DNA of 64,000 nucleotides from Acidimicrobiia bacterium UBA5794 (GTDB lineage: Bacteria; Actinomycetota; Acidimicrobiia; Spongiisociales; UBA5794), in contig DIDS01000014.1 of assembly GCA_002418265.1 (NCBI GenBank), positions 1 to 64,000 of the forward strand. Reading direction: 5' to 3'. The translations under genes and the position numbers were made by a program. Positions 8,924 through 18,300 of this stretch are shown here, in pieces (position 1 is the stretch's first letter; the number at the start of each line of letters is the position of its first letter). The notes under the pieces were generated by a model. It was not told the DNA's origin. It saw only the letters and a program-made list of their open reading frames with translations, and made no database searches.

Positions 8924-11291
8924 CCGACACGTGACTGACAAGCAGGTGGTTGAAATCCGAGCGGTCGCCATCGACCTCCAGCCCGTGCAGGGGTTCTCGT
9001 CGCGCCACCGCGGCATTGGACGCTATGTCCTCGAGCTCGCGACAGCCATGGTTGAGAACCAACGCGACCATGTCCACTCACTCTTGATCCACCCTCGCCG
9101 CGGTTTCCCGCCTGAACTCGAACGCTTCATCGGAACCGGACTGCTCCGAGCACACACACCCGAGCCTCCCGTCATCGATGGCACGACACCGGACATCTAT
9201 CTCGTGACGTCACCCTATGAAGGAGATCTCACGCTCGAAGAGCTCTGGCCGCGGTGGGCACGGAAGCGGCCGGTCCAAACCGCCGTTGTGTTGTATGACC
9301 TGATTCCAGATCTGTTCCCGGATCACTACCTCATCGATCCCGTGTGGGAATCAAAACAGTGGGCTCGCACCGAGTTCGTCAAACAGGCAGATCTGATCCT
9401 CTGCATCTCGGAGGCGACCGCGTCCGATGCACTCACCCATCTCGGTGTAGCGGAGCGCAACGTTGCGACGATCGGGACGGGTGTGTCCGGCCATTTCTCG
9501 TCGTCAGACGATCCCTCGGATTCGCTTGATCAGGCAGCGAATCTCGTGGACGGTCTTCGGCCCGGTTTCGTGATGTACACCGGCGGCATCGACTACCGCA
9601 AGAACTTGTCTGGTCTTCTCGATGCGTATGCGCTCATCCCCGCCAACGTTCGAGCCGCCCACCAGTTGGTGATCGTGTGCCAAGTGCTGCCATCGGAGCG
9701 CAAGATCATCGGGGACCAAGCCGCAGAACTCGGCATCGAGCCCGATGTGCTCCTCACCGGATTTGTCCCTGACACGACGCTTGCACTGCTGTACCAGAGC
9801 GCGGACCTGTTTGTGTTCCCCTCCATCTATGAGGGGTTCGGTCTGCCCGTTGCCGAGGCGGTGCTTTCGGGAACGCTTTCCATCGCGTCGGATTCATCTT
9901 CGATGACCAACCTCGTCCTCGACCCCGACCTTCGTTTCGATCCGCACGATCCGTCAGACATTGCACGCTGTCTGCTCAACGCACTCGACCTACCAGACGC
10001 CGAGGCACGGGCAGCACTCCAGCGCACCCATATAGAGGAGTTCACCTGGGCACGAGTTTCCAAGTCGGTCGTTGACGCCACAGCCGGGATGATTCCAAGG
10101 ACCCACACTCGCCGTGGCAGGAGCCGCATCGCAATGGTCACACCGGTCCCTCCGGCGGAGTCAGGGATCGCCGACTACTCATGGCGCCTCGCCCACGCGC
10201 TCGCGAAGTATGTCGACGTGGATGTGATTCCGGAGGACCCCTCGGCTCAGCCGGTCCCTGTCTCTCGACATCTGAACGTTACTCACGAAGTCGGTCTTCT
10301 GACCCGCGACAAGATCGTGGGGTACGACGAGGTCATCTATGTCATGGGCAACAGCTCACACCACGCAAACGCCTACCGCCTCATGGAGGAACGTCGAGGA
10401 ACGGTGATGATCCACGAGGCGCGGTTCACCGGATTCATCGAGTGGTACGGCCAGACCCAGGGTGACGGCCTCGATTGGTTCCACGAGGAGCTCGGCGAGG
10501 AGTACTGGTCGATCGCTCCGACACACGACCACGAGGAATGGAACACTTTCAGGCTGTCGGCCAAGGAGGGCTACTACATGACGGGTCCGCTCGTTGACCG
10601 AGCAAACCGCCTCCTTACAACGAGTGCGTTCGCCGCTGAATTGGTCCGCCTGCAGCGCCCCGACCGAGGCGGTGACATCTTCAACATTGGTTTCGGCTAT
10701 CCCGAGCCTGCCAGGGCGGCACGACGCGACACTGTTCGATGGCTTTCGACGTTCGGCTACCAGCATGAGGTCAAGGCAACCGATGTGATCGTCGACGCGT
10801 TCGCACTCCTCGCCGACGGGTACCCCGATCTGAAGCTCGCCATCGTCGGACATGTCTCGGTCGAGTTTCTCCCAACCCTCACAGCGATGATCGCCAACCA
10901 CGGCCTCGCCGACCGTGTCGTCGTGACCTCTCGAATCGAAGCAGACGAATACGACTCGTGGCTCAAGCGCACGGACATTGCTGTCCAACTGAGAACGGGG
11001 ACCAACGGTGAAGTATCCGCGGCAGTCGGTGACTCACTTCGGTTTGGGATTCCCACAGTTGTGTCTGCCGTCGGCCCGACGGCTGAGCTCCCTGACTCGA
11101 TCGTTGCAAAGGTCGCACCGGGGTCGAACGCTGCCACCGTTGCGGAGGCAATCGGTGATCTGCTCGCAAGCCCGAAGGCCCGTTCAGATCTGGGAACCAA
11201 CGCCATCGCCTACATCGCAGAACACAGCTTCGATGCAACTGCACGGCGCATGCTTGATGCCCTTGGCCTCGGAGAGAGCACCTCGGTGTAG
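8916..11291 (+). CDS. Two-domain GT4 glycosyltransferase
   Basis: This 791-residue protein is a fusion of two GT-B glycosyltransferases. Residues 10-390 form a complete GT4 module (HRGIGRYVLEL acceptor loop, MYTGGIDYRKN, and the donor-site EGFGLPVAE). Residues 405-785 form a second module beginning MVTPVPPAESGIADYS and ending with the LRFGIPTVVSAVGPTAELPD donor region; here the usual E-x7-E motif is weaker. Double GT proteins often add two successive sugars. It overlaps the methyltransferase gene by eight bases and is followed after 79 bases by the membrane protein gene. Confidence 0.88.
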   Translation: MSDRHVTDKQVVEIRAVAIDLQPVQGFSSRHRGIGRYVLELATAMVENQRDHVHSLLIHPRRGFPPELERFIGTGLLRAHTPEPPVIDGTTPDIYLVTSPYEGDLTLEELWPRWARKRPVQTAVVLYDLIPDLFPDHYLIDPVWESKQWARTEFVKQADLILCISEATASDALTHLGVAERNVATIGTGVSGHFSSSDDPSDSLDQAANLVDGLRPGFVMYTGGIDYRKNLSGLLDAYALIPANVRAAHQLVIVCQVLPSERKIIGDQAAELGIEPDVLLTGFVPDTTLALLYQSADLFVFPSIYEGFGLPVAEAVLSGTLSIASDSSSMTNLVLDPDLRFDPHDPSDIARCLLNALDLPDAEARAALQRTHIEEFTWARVSKSVVDATAGMIPRTHTRRGRSRIAMVTPVPPAESGIADYSWRLAHALAKYVDVDVIPEDPSAQPVPVSRHLNVTHEVGLLTRDKIVGYDEVIYVMGNSSHHANAYRLMEERRGTVMIHEARFTGFIEWYGQTQGDGLDWFHEELGEEYWSIAPTHDHEEWNTFRLSAKEGYYMTGPLVDRANRLLTTSAFAAELVRLQRPDRGGDIFNIGFGYPEPARAARRDTVRWLSTFGYQHEVKATDVIVDAFALLADGYPDLKLAIVGHVSVEFLPTLTAMIANHGLADRVVVTSRIEADEYDSWLKRTDIAVQLRTGTNGEVSAAVGDSLRFGIPTVVSAVGPTAELPDSIVAKVAPGSNAATVAEAIGDLLASPKARSDLGTNAIAYIAEHSFDATARRMLDALGLGESTSV

Positions 11292-11370
11292 CTCGCCACA
11301 GAAGGACAGCCGAGAACAGGAGAAGATGGGTTTGGTGGGTACGCTTTCGGTCTCCCGACCCGATTGAACC

Positions 11371-13425
11371 ATGCCCACGTTCTCCACGCTTGGCCTCGTC
11401 GCCCTGCTGATCCTGGTGATCGCATTTCCAGGGATACCGGCTGCAATCCTCCTGAAGCCGAAACAGGCACTGAGGGTCGCGCCGACGGTAGCGGTCGGTC
11501 TTTTCATCGGTTTCGGGATCGTCCTGGTGGTTGTGGTTGGGCTCGTCCATCTCGGCATCTATGCGGTTCCCATCTTTTTGGGCACTGTTGCCGCGATCAG
11601 CGTGGGGCTTTGGATTGCTGTGTATTCGGTGCGACCGACCATCCTCCCGCCTCGGATCACCGCCCCCGGCATAGCGATGACCGTGATCATGTTCGGAGCA
11701 GCGTTCCTGCGAACCGATCCGATCTACTTCATCTACCAGACGTCGGATTTCGGCGGGTACATCAACATCGCCAACCGCGTCGCCATTGGAGACGCGTTCG
11801 GCTACTGGTTTCTCGACCTGTTCCCCGCGGCCCTGAGCATCCCTGCGGTGCTGTTTGGAACGCTGCACACCGTGGTCCTGATGCCGTTGCTCGGACTCCT
11901 CATCGTGGTCGGAGTTGCAGCAATATCAGATCGTCTCGGGTTCTCACCGTGGGTGACGGTTACGGCTGGGTTCATCAGCGCCTTTCACATCGTCCCGGTT
12001 TGGTTCTCAGAGTTCCCTGCCTCCGAAACCCTCTTCGCCGTACTCCTGATAGGGATGCTGCTTGTGCTTGCCACCGCAGTCACCAAGCACTCAATAGCCA
12101 CAGCCACGGCGGCCGGCATGTTCGGCTTCCTCCTCGCCATAGCGAGAGTGAACTCCATCCTGCTGGTCCCCATCGTGCTCCTGGCCACGGTTGTAGCACT
12201 CGTCCTCATGAACGAGAAGGCTTCCCGAATCGTGAGCCGGTTCATCGGGGTGTTCTTCGCCGCGTCATACGTGGGGCTGTTCTACAACATCAGGTTCAGT
12301 TCCCCGTACTTTGTCGACGACCAACTCGGCCTGTTCTTTCCAGACTTCGTGCCGCGGGCGGTTGACCGTCTCGGAAACCCGCTCATCGCTGTGGGAATCG
12401 GCTGTGTGTTTGGTGCGCTCGTGTGGGGTTTGATCGCCCTCGCCCGGACGATCGCGAGCAAACCCGGGCTGGCACGCAGAGCTTCCCTCATTCTTGCCTT
12501 TGGGGTGGTTGGAGGTCTGATCGCTTTCCTTGGTATTCGTGCAGCAAGCGGAAACTACTCATCACCAGGGGGCCAGGTGCTGATCCTCGGTCTGGTCCTG
12601 CTTGCTCTCGGACTTGGAGGCATGGTCGTTGGCGGGCTATCACTTCCCACGTCGCCGCCGGAGCGACAAGCCATGTACTGGATCGCTGTACTGACGGCCG
12701 TCGGGTTCATCGCGCTGCAAGCGACGCGGTTGGATCAGCCCGGCAACGAGGCGGCCCCATATTTCTTGTACTGGCACCGCTACTACATGAGCGAGGTCTT
12801 CCCTGTCATCGTGATCCTTGCCATGTGGTCTCTCGAAGCCGCGACGTTGGCGGTCACAAGGTACGTCATGAGCGATCGCTGGCGCCGGCACGTACCGGCA
12901 CTGGTGGCTGCCGGGGTGATCACGATCATCGGATTCGAGGCACTTGGCCCAAATATTCACATGTCATCGGCAACCATGTTCGATCAGGCCTATGAGGTCA
13001 TCGCCGAACTTGACGACCTCACCTCAGACCCTCCGGACGCCCCCATCGTCTACCTCGGTTCCAACGAGCTGCCACTGGGATGGTTTTGGCCGAACACGGC
13101 GCGGCTCATCGCTCGCCCCCTTGCTGACACGTTTGACCGATGGATCATCGGAAACGCTGGCCCCCGAGAACCAGATCTCACCGCCACGAGCGCACAGTTG
13201 GTTGGCATCCTCGAAGATCAGGGGGTTGACACGATCTTCGTCATCACGGATCGACTCATGATCCCGGATCCAGATGTTCTCCTCGATGGTGGCTGGGATA
13301 TGCAGGAGATCGCCTTCGTGCCTGTCACAATCCAACGACTGCAATGGGAACCAGACACAAGACCGAAGGATCAACTCTTTGCCGTCACCACCCTTGAACT
13401 CTATATATATGAGATGAACCGATGA
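11371..13425 (+). CDS. Large polytopic membrane protein, GT-C-like
   Basis: This 684-residue protein has about a dozen or more hydrophobic segments over its first 520 residues and a soluble C-terminal domain of about 160 residues. An aspartate-rich loop early in the protein (YQTSDFGGYINIAN, after the third or fourth segment) resembles the catalytic loop of GT-C glycosyltransferases that use polyprenyl-phosphate donors. I do not recognise the specific family. Its stop overlaps the start of the pyruvyltransferase gene (ATGA), tying it to the wall-glycan pathway. It could alternatively be a polymerase or ligase of the same glycan. Confidence 0.7.
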   Translation: MPTFSTLGLVALLILVIAFPGIPAAILLKPKQALRVAPTVAVGLFIGFGIVLVVVVGLVHLGIYAVPIFLGTVAAISVGLWIAVYSVRPTILPPRITAPGIAMTVIMFGAAFLRTDPIYFIYQTSDFGGYINIANRVAIGDAFGYWFLDLFPAALSIPAVLFGTLHTVVLMPLLGLLIVVGVAAISDRLGFSPWVTVTAGFISAFHIVPVWFSEFPASETLFAVLLIGMLLVLATAVTKHSIATATAAGMFGFLLAIARVNSILLVPIVLLATVVALVLMNEKASRIVSRFIGVFFAASYVGLFYNIRFSSPYFVDDQLGLFFPDFVPRAVDRLGNPLIAVGIGCVFGALVWGLIALARTIASKPGLARRASLILAFGVVGGLIAFLGIRAASGNYSSPGGQVLILGLVLLALGLGGMVVGGLSLPTSPPERQAMYWIAVLTAVGFIALQATRLDQPGNEAAPYFLYWHRYYMSEVFPVIVILAMWSLEAATLAVTRYVMSDRWRRHVPALVAAGVITIIGFEALGPNIHMSSATMFDQAYEVIAELDDLTSDPPDAPIVYLGSNELPLGWFWPNTARLIARPLADTFDRWIIGNAGPREPDLTATSAQLVGILEDQGVDTIFVITDRLMIPDPDVLLDGGWDMQEIAFVPVTIQRLQWEPDTRPKDQLFAVTTLELYIYEMNR

Positions 13426-14501
13426 GTGGACCGACACGAGTGCTGGTATCGGGCTGGGTCGGTGCAATGAACATTGGTGACGAACTCGTGTTCCGTTCTC
13501 TGGCGACGAAGCTGCGAGATCGAGGGGTCACCGTCCAGGTGATGTCACGCGATCCCGAAGGGACAGAAGCTCTTCATGAAGTCGAGGCCATCAGTTGGTA
13601 TAACCCGTCGACCGTCCTTGGGGCCATTGCTGGTTGCGACGGGTTCATCCTTGGTCCCGGCGGCCTGCTCCAGGACGAAACGTCGGTCTGGAACCTTCCC
13701 GCCCACCTCCACCGGGTCTTCGCTGCCAAGACGGCCCGCAAGCCTGTGCTTGGGCTCGGCCTCGGCGCCGGACCGTTGAAGTCCAAGGCGAGTCGCAGTC
13801 TGGTTCGGGCGGCCCTCAAGTCGGTACCCGTCACGGTCCGGGACGAGGAATCGGCTGCGGTGCTCGCCGACTGCGGGATCTCGAATGTGACGACGACGGC
13901 GGACCCCGCCTTTGGTCTCCCAATCCCAACTGCTGAGGTGGCGGATCGCATCGTTGTCTCGTTGCGTCCGTTCTCAGGGGGCGGTGGAGTCATTCCCGCT
14001 CGACGCTCCGACCTCCGATCCTTCGACTCTGACGATCGCATCGGCGCGGCGGCAAGAGCTCTCGACGACCTCTCGGTTCGCACATCGCTGCCGATCCATC
14101 TGCTGGCGTTCGAAGGCGAACGCGATGCGCCATACCACCACCGCATCGCCAGCGAGATGTCGGCACCTGTCACCGAGTCGACCGCGTCTGTGGACACGGT
14201 GTTCGACGAGATCGCAAAGAGTCGCCTCGTCGTGGCGATGAGATACCACGCCGTTGTCTCGGCGGTGATGGCCGGGCGTCCCGCCGTGGTCATCGCCTAC
14301 TCCCCCAAGGTGCGGTCCATCGGCACCCTGATGGGTTCCGGGGCGCTGATTCTGGAGAACGATGCATCCAGTCTCACAACGATCCCGGATGGTGCCGACC
14401 TGCTCGGTACAACCCACGACCTGATCGCGGTTCGAGACCATCTCCGACACGCCGAATCCGGCAACGACCAAGCGATCGACAACCTCCTCAACTCCATCTG
14501 A
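13422..14501 (+). CDS. csaB: Polysaccharide pyruvyl transferase (CsaB-like)
   Basis: This 359-residue protein matches the polysaccharide pyruvyltransferase family (CsaB/WcaK type): an N-terminal SGWVGAMNIGDELVFRSL segment, GPGGLLQDETS, LGLGLGAGPL, TVRDEESAAVL and AMRYHAVVSAVMAGRPAV. CsaB adds a pyruvyl ketal to secondary cell-wall polysaccharide, which creates the ligand for SLH domains. Two SLH proteins in this window (5297-7549 and 25029-26411) supply the expected partners. It is the last gene of the plus-strand operon and overlaps the preceding gene by four bases. The family is clear; the SLH-ligand role is inferred from context. Confidence 0.87.
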   Translation: MSGPTRVLVSGWVGAMNIGDELVFRSLATKLRDRGVTVQVMSRDPEGTEALHEVEAISWYNPSTVLGAIAGCDGFILGPGGLLQDETSVWNLPAHLHRVFAAKTARKPVLGLGLGAGPLKSKASRSLVRAALKSVPVTVRDEESAAVLADCGISNVTTTADPAFGLPIPTAEVADRIVVSLRPFSGGGGVIPARRSDLRSFDSDDRIGAAARALDDLSVRTSLPIHLLAFEGERDAPYHHRIASEMSAPVTESTASVDTVFDEIAKSRLVVAMRYHAVVSAVMAGRPAVVIAYSPKVRSIGTLMGSGALILENDASSLTTIPDGADLLGTTHDLIAVRDHLRHAESGNDQAIDNLLNSI

Positions 14502-14505
14502 GAAA

Positions 14506-14556
14506 GCCCCCCTGCTGCGCAGGCACTGCTGCGCAGGCACTGCTCCGCAGGGGGGC
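14506..14556. repeat. Palindromic triplicate repeat inside a C6/G6 hairpin
   Basis: Outer arms GCCCCCC (14506-14512) and GGGGGGC (14550-14556) enclose three tandem 14-base units (CTGCTGCGCAGGCA twice, then CTGCTCCGCAGGGG), each with a CTGCGCAG-type palindrome. It lies between csaB and the second DUF559 gene. It may terminate the csaB operon, or may be part of a small repeat element linked to DUF559 genes. Confidence 0.7.
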
Positions 14557-14604
14557 CAAATCGGAGGTCTTGTATTCGCGATCGAGCCTTGATACACCAC
14601 GACC

Positions 14605-14985
14605 ATGCCCGCCAGCCGAAGACTCATCCGATTCGCCCGACAGAACCGGCGAGATACGGGACTTGCGGAAACGCTTTTGTGGAACGAACTCAGAGGCAAA
14701 CAACTCGGTCCACGGTTTCGCCGTCAAGACCCACAAGGTCCATACATTGCCGATTTCACCTGCAGAAGACACAAACTCGTCATCGAAGTCGATGACTGGT
14801 CCCACACCGACCCAGCAAGGGACAGGGATCGAGACGACTGGTTTCTGTCACGAGGCTGGTTCATGCTCCGGATCGATGACACCGAAATCCTTGAAGCACT
14901 CGACGAAACCATCGACCTCATCATCCAAGCTCTGGAAGACCCGCAGTCAATCGTCAACCCACTCAACCGACCCGAGGACTGGTGA
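14605..14985 (+). CDS. DUF559 endonuclease-like protein (copy 2)
   Basis: This 126-residue DUF559 protein is close kin to the one at 78-452: RFARQNRRDTG, LWNELRGKQLGPRFRRQDPQGPYIADF, LVIEVDDWSHTDP and WFLSRGWFMLRIDDTEILEALDETIDLII align without gaps. The acidic residues of the PD-(D/E)XK-like core are present. It stands alone between csaB and a convergent GT2 gene that ends 12 bases away. Function is inferred from fold only; nuclease activity is likely but the target is unknown. Two copies close together, each next to a C6/G6 hairpin, suggest dispersal as a small unit. Confidence 0.85.
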   Translation: MPASRRLIRFARQNRRDTGLAETLLWNELRGKQLGPRFRRQDPQGPYIADFTCRRHKLVIEVDDWSHTDPARDRDRDDWFLSRGWFMLRIDDTEILEALDETIDLIIQALEDPQSIVNPLNRPEDW

Positions 14986-14997
14986 GGTCGGATCTCT

Positions 14998-16152
14998 TTA
15001 GCCGTGTTTGGTAGGGTTCCAGGTTTTGAGGATTCTGCTTCCGATGCGGATGGGGAGCCAGAGGATGGCGATCAGGGTGACGTAGGGGTACTTGACGATG
15101 TACCTGACAGGAACGCGGTCGACGATGAGAAAGACGATCGGAAACAGGACGACCAGCGCCGCGACTCCGGCAAGGAACCACCATGGCCACAAGGCCCACG
15201 TCGGAAACACGGCTGCGACGACCGCGAGGAGCGCGATCACGAGGGCGATGAACGAACGCCCAGGGTGGTAGAGCCGGAAGGCCAGATCGAGGAGCGCCGG
15301 TTGGCGGCTGGTGACTCCGGTTCGGATCAGTTTCCAACCGTATCGGCGTTGAGCGTTGCGACGGCCACGCACCCACCGGGAACGCTGTCTGACGGTCGCG
15401 GCCATGTCGGTCGGTTTCTCGTCATAGACCCGTGCCGTGTGAAGCCATGTGGCTCGGATACCTGCAAGGTTGAGCCTCGCGTTGAGGGCCACATCGTCGG
15501 TGAGGTCATCGGTGAAGCCACCGGCAGCTTTGAGGGCAGAGTCGGTGAGGGCCATACCGGTCCCCCCAAGATCCACCGACCATCCGATGTTTGACCGCGA
15601 CAGCTGCACCATTCGGTTGGATGCCCAGTACGTGAGTGCGTTCGCCGTCGCAAGTGCGGAACCGTCAGGATTGGCGACATCAAGATAGGTCTGGACCGCA
15701 TCGGCACCCGATTGGAGGCTTGCGGCGACCCGTTCGACATAATCGGTGTCGATGCGGTTGTCGGCGTCGAGGACGAGCAGCACCTCGCCGTCAGCCAGCG
15801 GCTCAGAATCCAGATACCACGCGATCGCAGCCCCCTTCGCACCCTCACCACCCTCACGGACCGCAACATCAACGTACCGGCCGGCGATCTCGGCGGTCGT
15901 ATCGGTACAGCGGTCTGCGATCACAACCGATCGCATGAGGTGAGCGGGATACGTCTGTTTGGCAAGATCCGACGCCACACCCTCGATGACGCCCGCCTCG
16001 TTGTGGGCAGCAACCACGACCCGCATCTTCAGGGTCGGTTCTCCAACGGTGGGATCTTTCGGCGTTCGCAACCCCCACAGGGCAATGAAGGAGGAGTACA
16101 AGGCAGGGCCGACAAACAGAAACTGCCCCAGCCAGATGAGCGCCCGTAACAT
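14998..16152 (-). CDS. Processive-type GT2 membrane glycosyltransferase
   Basis: This 384-residue protein has an N-terminal transmembrane segment (about 7-27), a GT2 domain and three C-terminal segments. The DAD (129-131), the TDD acidic motif (near 218-220) and RQRSRW (255-260, matching the Q-x-x-R-W motif) place it with cellulose/hyaluronan-synthase-like processive enzymes. The ATG at 16152 is used; a TTG six codons earlier is possible. It is divergent from wecB with only 27 bases between the two starts, so the two promoters must overlap each other's coding ends. It may polymerise or extend a wall glycan. Confidence 0.83.
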   Translation of the reverse strand: MLRALIWLGQFLFVGPALYSSFIALWGLRTPKDPTVGEPTLKMRVVVAAHNEAGVIEGVASDLAKQTYPAHLMRSVVIADRCTDTTAEIAGRYVDVAVREGGEGAKGAAIAWYLDSEPLADGEVLLVLDADNRIDTDYVERVAASLQSGADAVQTYLDVANPDGSALATANALTYWASNRMVQLSRSNIGWSVDLGGTGMALTDSALKAAGGFTDDLTDDVALNARLNLAGIRATWLHTARVYDEKPTDMAATVRQRSRWVRGRRNAQRRYGWKLIRTGVTSRQPALLDLAFRLYHPGRSFIALVIALLAVVAAVFPTWALWPWWFLAGVAALVVLFPIVFLIVDRVPVRYIVKYPYVTLIAILWLPIRIGSRILKTWNPTKHG

Positions 16153-16179
16153 GCCGCGCAGCGTAGCCAAACAGGATGG

Positions 16180-17298
16180 ATGAACCGCATGTCCGACCCA
16201 GGGAGCTCAGGACCGATCGCCGTCGTCCTTGGCACGCGGCCCGAGATCATCAAACTGGCCAAGATCGTCGAGCTGCTCGGCGACGATGCCCACCTGATCC
16301 ACACCGGTCAGCACTACGACGACAACCTCTCACAATCGTTCTTCACCGAGTTCGGGATGCGACCACCCGACACCGTCATCGGCATTGGTGGACAATCGAG
16401 AGGTCAACTGGTTGGCAACGCCACCCTGGCACTTGACGAACTCTTTTCAACGCTGAAACCATCGGCAGTCGTCGTCCAGGGCGACACGAACTCGGTCATG
16501 GCCGGAGCGATCGCCGCAAACGCCAACTCGATCCCCCTTGTCCACGTCGAGGCCGGACTGCGGTCATTCGACCGGCGAATGCCGGAGGAACACAACAGGG
16601 TCGTGACCGATCACCTCAGCGACCTCTGTCTGGCTCCCACCGATCTCAATGTGACCCAGCTCAAATCCGAAGGCATTGCCGACGACCGGGTTGTCAAGAC
16701 GGGGAATCCGATTGTCGAGGCGGTGGGCAGACTCATGCCGAGCGCCGAAGAGCGAGCAAGCCTCCTTGAACAGTTCAGCGTCGAGCGCGAGCAATTCGTG
16801 CTTGCCACCATCCACCGTCCTGAAAACGTTGACACACCTGAGACACTTGATGTTGTCCTCCGTGCACTCGCCGGTCTCAACATGCCAGTCCTGTTTCCGA
16901 TGCACCCAAGGACACGGCAGCGTGTCGAGGCATTTCGACTTGAAGCCCTTGCTGAGAAGTTGATCGTTGTTGAACCCATCGGGTACCGGGACTTCATCGG
17001 ACTTGGCGCCGAATCTTTGCTCATAGTCTCCGATTCGGGCGGCATCCAGGAGGAAGTGTCCGTCTACAAGCGCCCTGCTGTCGTCATCCGGCGTTCGACC
17101 GAACGCCAAGAAGTTGAGGGGACATTTGTGCGCCGGTTCGAAGCAGGGCCGGAACTCGCCAACCAACTTGCAGAGGAGATCGGGGCTGCTCCTCGACGAT
17201 CGATGGAACTCGCCGAACTGCCAAGCCCGTACGGTGACAATCACGCACCCGAGATGTGTGTTGCTGCAATCCGCGCACTCGTCGGAGGAACATCATGA
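16180..17298 (+). CDS. wecB: UDP-N-acetylglucosamine 2-epimerase (non-hydrolysing)
   Basis: This 372-residue enzyme interconverts UDP-GlcNAc and UDP-ManNAc. All family motifs are canonical: GTRPEIIK (K25), QGDTNS (D102), HVEAGLRS (E124), MPEEHNR (around 135-140), IHRPEN and SDSGGIQEE. ManNAc is a common linkage-unit or repeat sugar of secondary wall polymers. Its stop overlaps the ATG of the next gene, starting a plus-strand run of glycosyltransferases. An internal ATG at 16189 is an alternative start; neither has a strong ribosome-binding site. Confidence 0.93.
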   Translation: MNRMSDPGSSGPIAVVLGTRPEIIKLAKIVELLGDDAHLIHTGQHYDDNLSQSFFTEFGMRPPDTVIGIGGQSRGQLVGNATLALDELFSTLKPSAVVVQGDTNSVMAGAIAANANSIPLVHVEAGLRSFDRRMPEEHNRVVTDHLSDLCLAPTDLNVTQLKSEGIADDRVVKTGNPIVEAVGRLMPSAEERASLLEQFSVEREQFVLATIHRPENVDTPETLDVVLRALAGLNMPVLFPMHPRTRQRVEAFRLEALAEKLIVVEPIGYRDFIGLGAESLLIVSDSGGIQEEVSVYKRPAVVIRRSTERQEVEGTFVRRFEAGPELANQLAEEIGAAPRRSMELAELPSPYGDNHAPEMCVAAIRALVGGTS

Positions 17299-18278
17299 CC
17301 TGGCTCAAGCGACCATCGTCTCGTGAAGGGAAAAACGAGTTCGAGATACCTGCGATTCCCGATGGTGTGCTCCAGGTGTGCCATCCCGACTGGCGTGGTG
17401 TCCGCACGGCGGCGTACGCATTCCGGGATCCTGTCATCGAGTCTTCCGATCTGAAACGTCTCTCTGCGCATGCAGAGGATCTGGTTGATGCAGGCGTGGC
17501 GACGGTTGTCATCCAGGGGTGGCCCCGGAACGCTGCACAGTTCGCGCTAGCGATGGCAAGCCTCGATGTGCGGGTGCTCACCGTGTTCCACTCGTCTCCT
17601 GCCCAGCACGGAGTCGATCCGGGAGAAGCCGATGCGGTCCGAGACATGCTCGTCCTCCACAAGGATGGGATTGTCGACCAGATCGCAACCGTCAAAGCCG
17701 GTGTTGCCGCCTCGTTCTCGTCGCTGGGTCACAACATCGTCCACGTCGGGAACCGAATACCGATTCTTGAGCCGGTGGAACCAGCAACCGTCGCCGAGGG
17801 CACGAACGTTGGCATCTTCCTGTATCCGATGTGGCGCAAGAACGTGACGACGCAGATCCTTGCCGCGCACAAACTCGGGTGGCGGTCCTTCGTGATGGAT
17901 GAGCCAGATGTGGGCTACATCTCACGCAATGACCTGACGATCTGTGGCGAACTGCCACGTGACGAGTTCCTTCCGGTCCAGGCAGCAATGGACATCACCC
18001 TCAACGTGACCCTGTCCGAATGCCACCCGATGCAACCGATGGAGTCCTACCTCCTCGGAGTGCCATGCCTGATGAGCCGCACGTCCGATCTGTTTGTCGA
18101 CGATCCCGACCTCTGGGATCTGACAACGGTGGACCAAGCAGACAACCCCGACGCCATTGCGACCGCCACCGAACGCCTGCTCAGCCATCGCGACGAAGCG
18201 GTCGAACGGGCTGCGTCGGCACTCCAACGGATGGATGAGGTCAGCAAGGCGCAATGGCTGTCGTTCACCCGTCCGTGA
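17295..18278 (+). CDS. Glycosyltransferase-like protein of the wall-glycan cluster
   Basis: This 327-residue protein starts at the ATG at 17295, which overlaps the wecB stop (ATGA) and follows a clear GGAGGAA. It resembles a divergent GT-B protein: VATVVIQGWPRN near the N-terminus and ECHPMQPMESYLLGVPCLMSRTSDLF as the likely donor-binding end. The classic E-x7-E motif is only partly visible, so the donor sugar is unknown. Placement between wecB and a GT2 gene supports a role in assembling the same glycan. Confidence 0.65.
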   Translation: MTWLKRPSSREGKNEFEIPAIPDGVLQVCHPDWRGVRTAAYAFRDPVIESSDLKRLSAHAEDLVDAGVATVVIQGWPRNAAQFALAMASLDVRVLTVFHSSPAQHGVDPGEADAVRDMLVLHKDGIVDQIATVKAGVAASFSSLGHNIVHVGNRIPILEPVEPATVAEGTNVGIFLYPMWRKNVTTQILAAHKLGWRSFVMDEPDVGYISRNDLTICGELPRDEFLPVQAAMDITLNVTLSECHPMQPMESYLLGVPCLMSRTSDLFVDDPDLWDLTTVDQADNPDAIATATERLLSHRDEAVERAASALQRMDEVSKAQWLSFTRP

Positions 18279-18300
18279 GCCATCGGGGTACGCTCCCACG

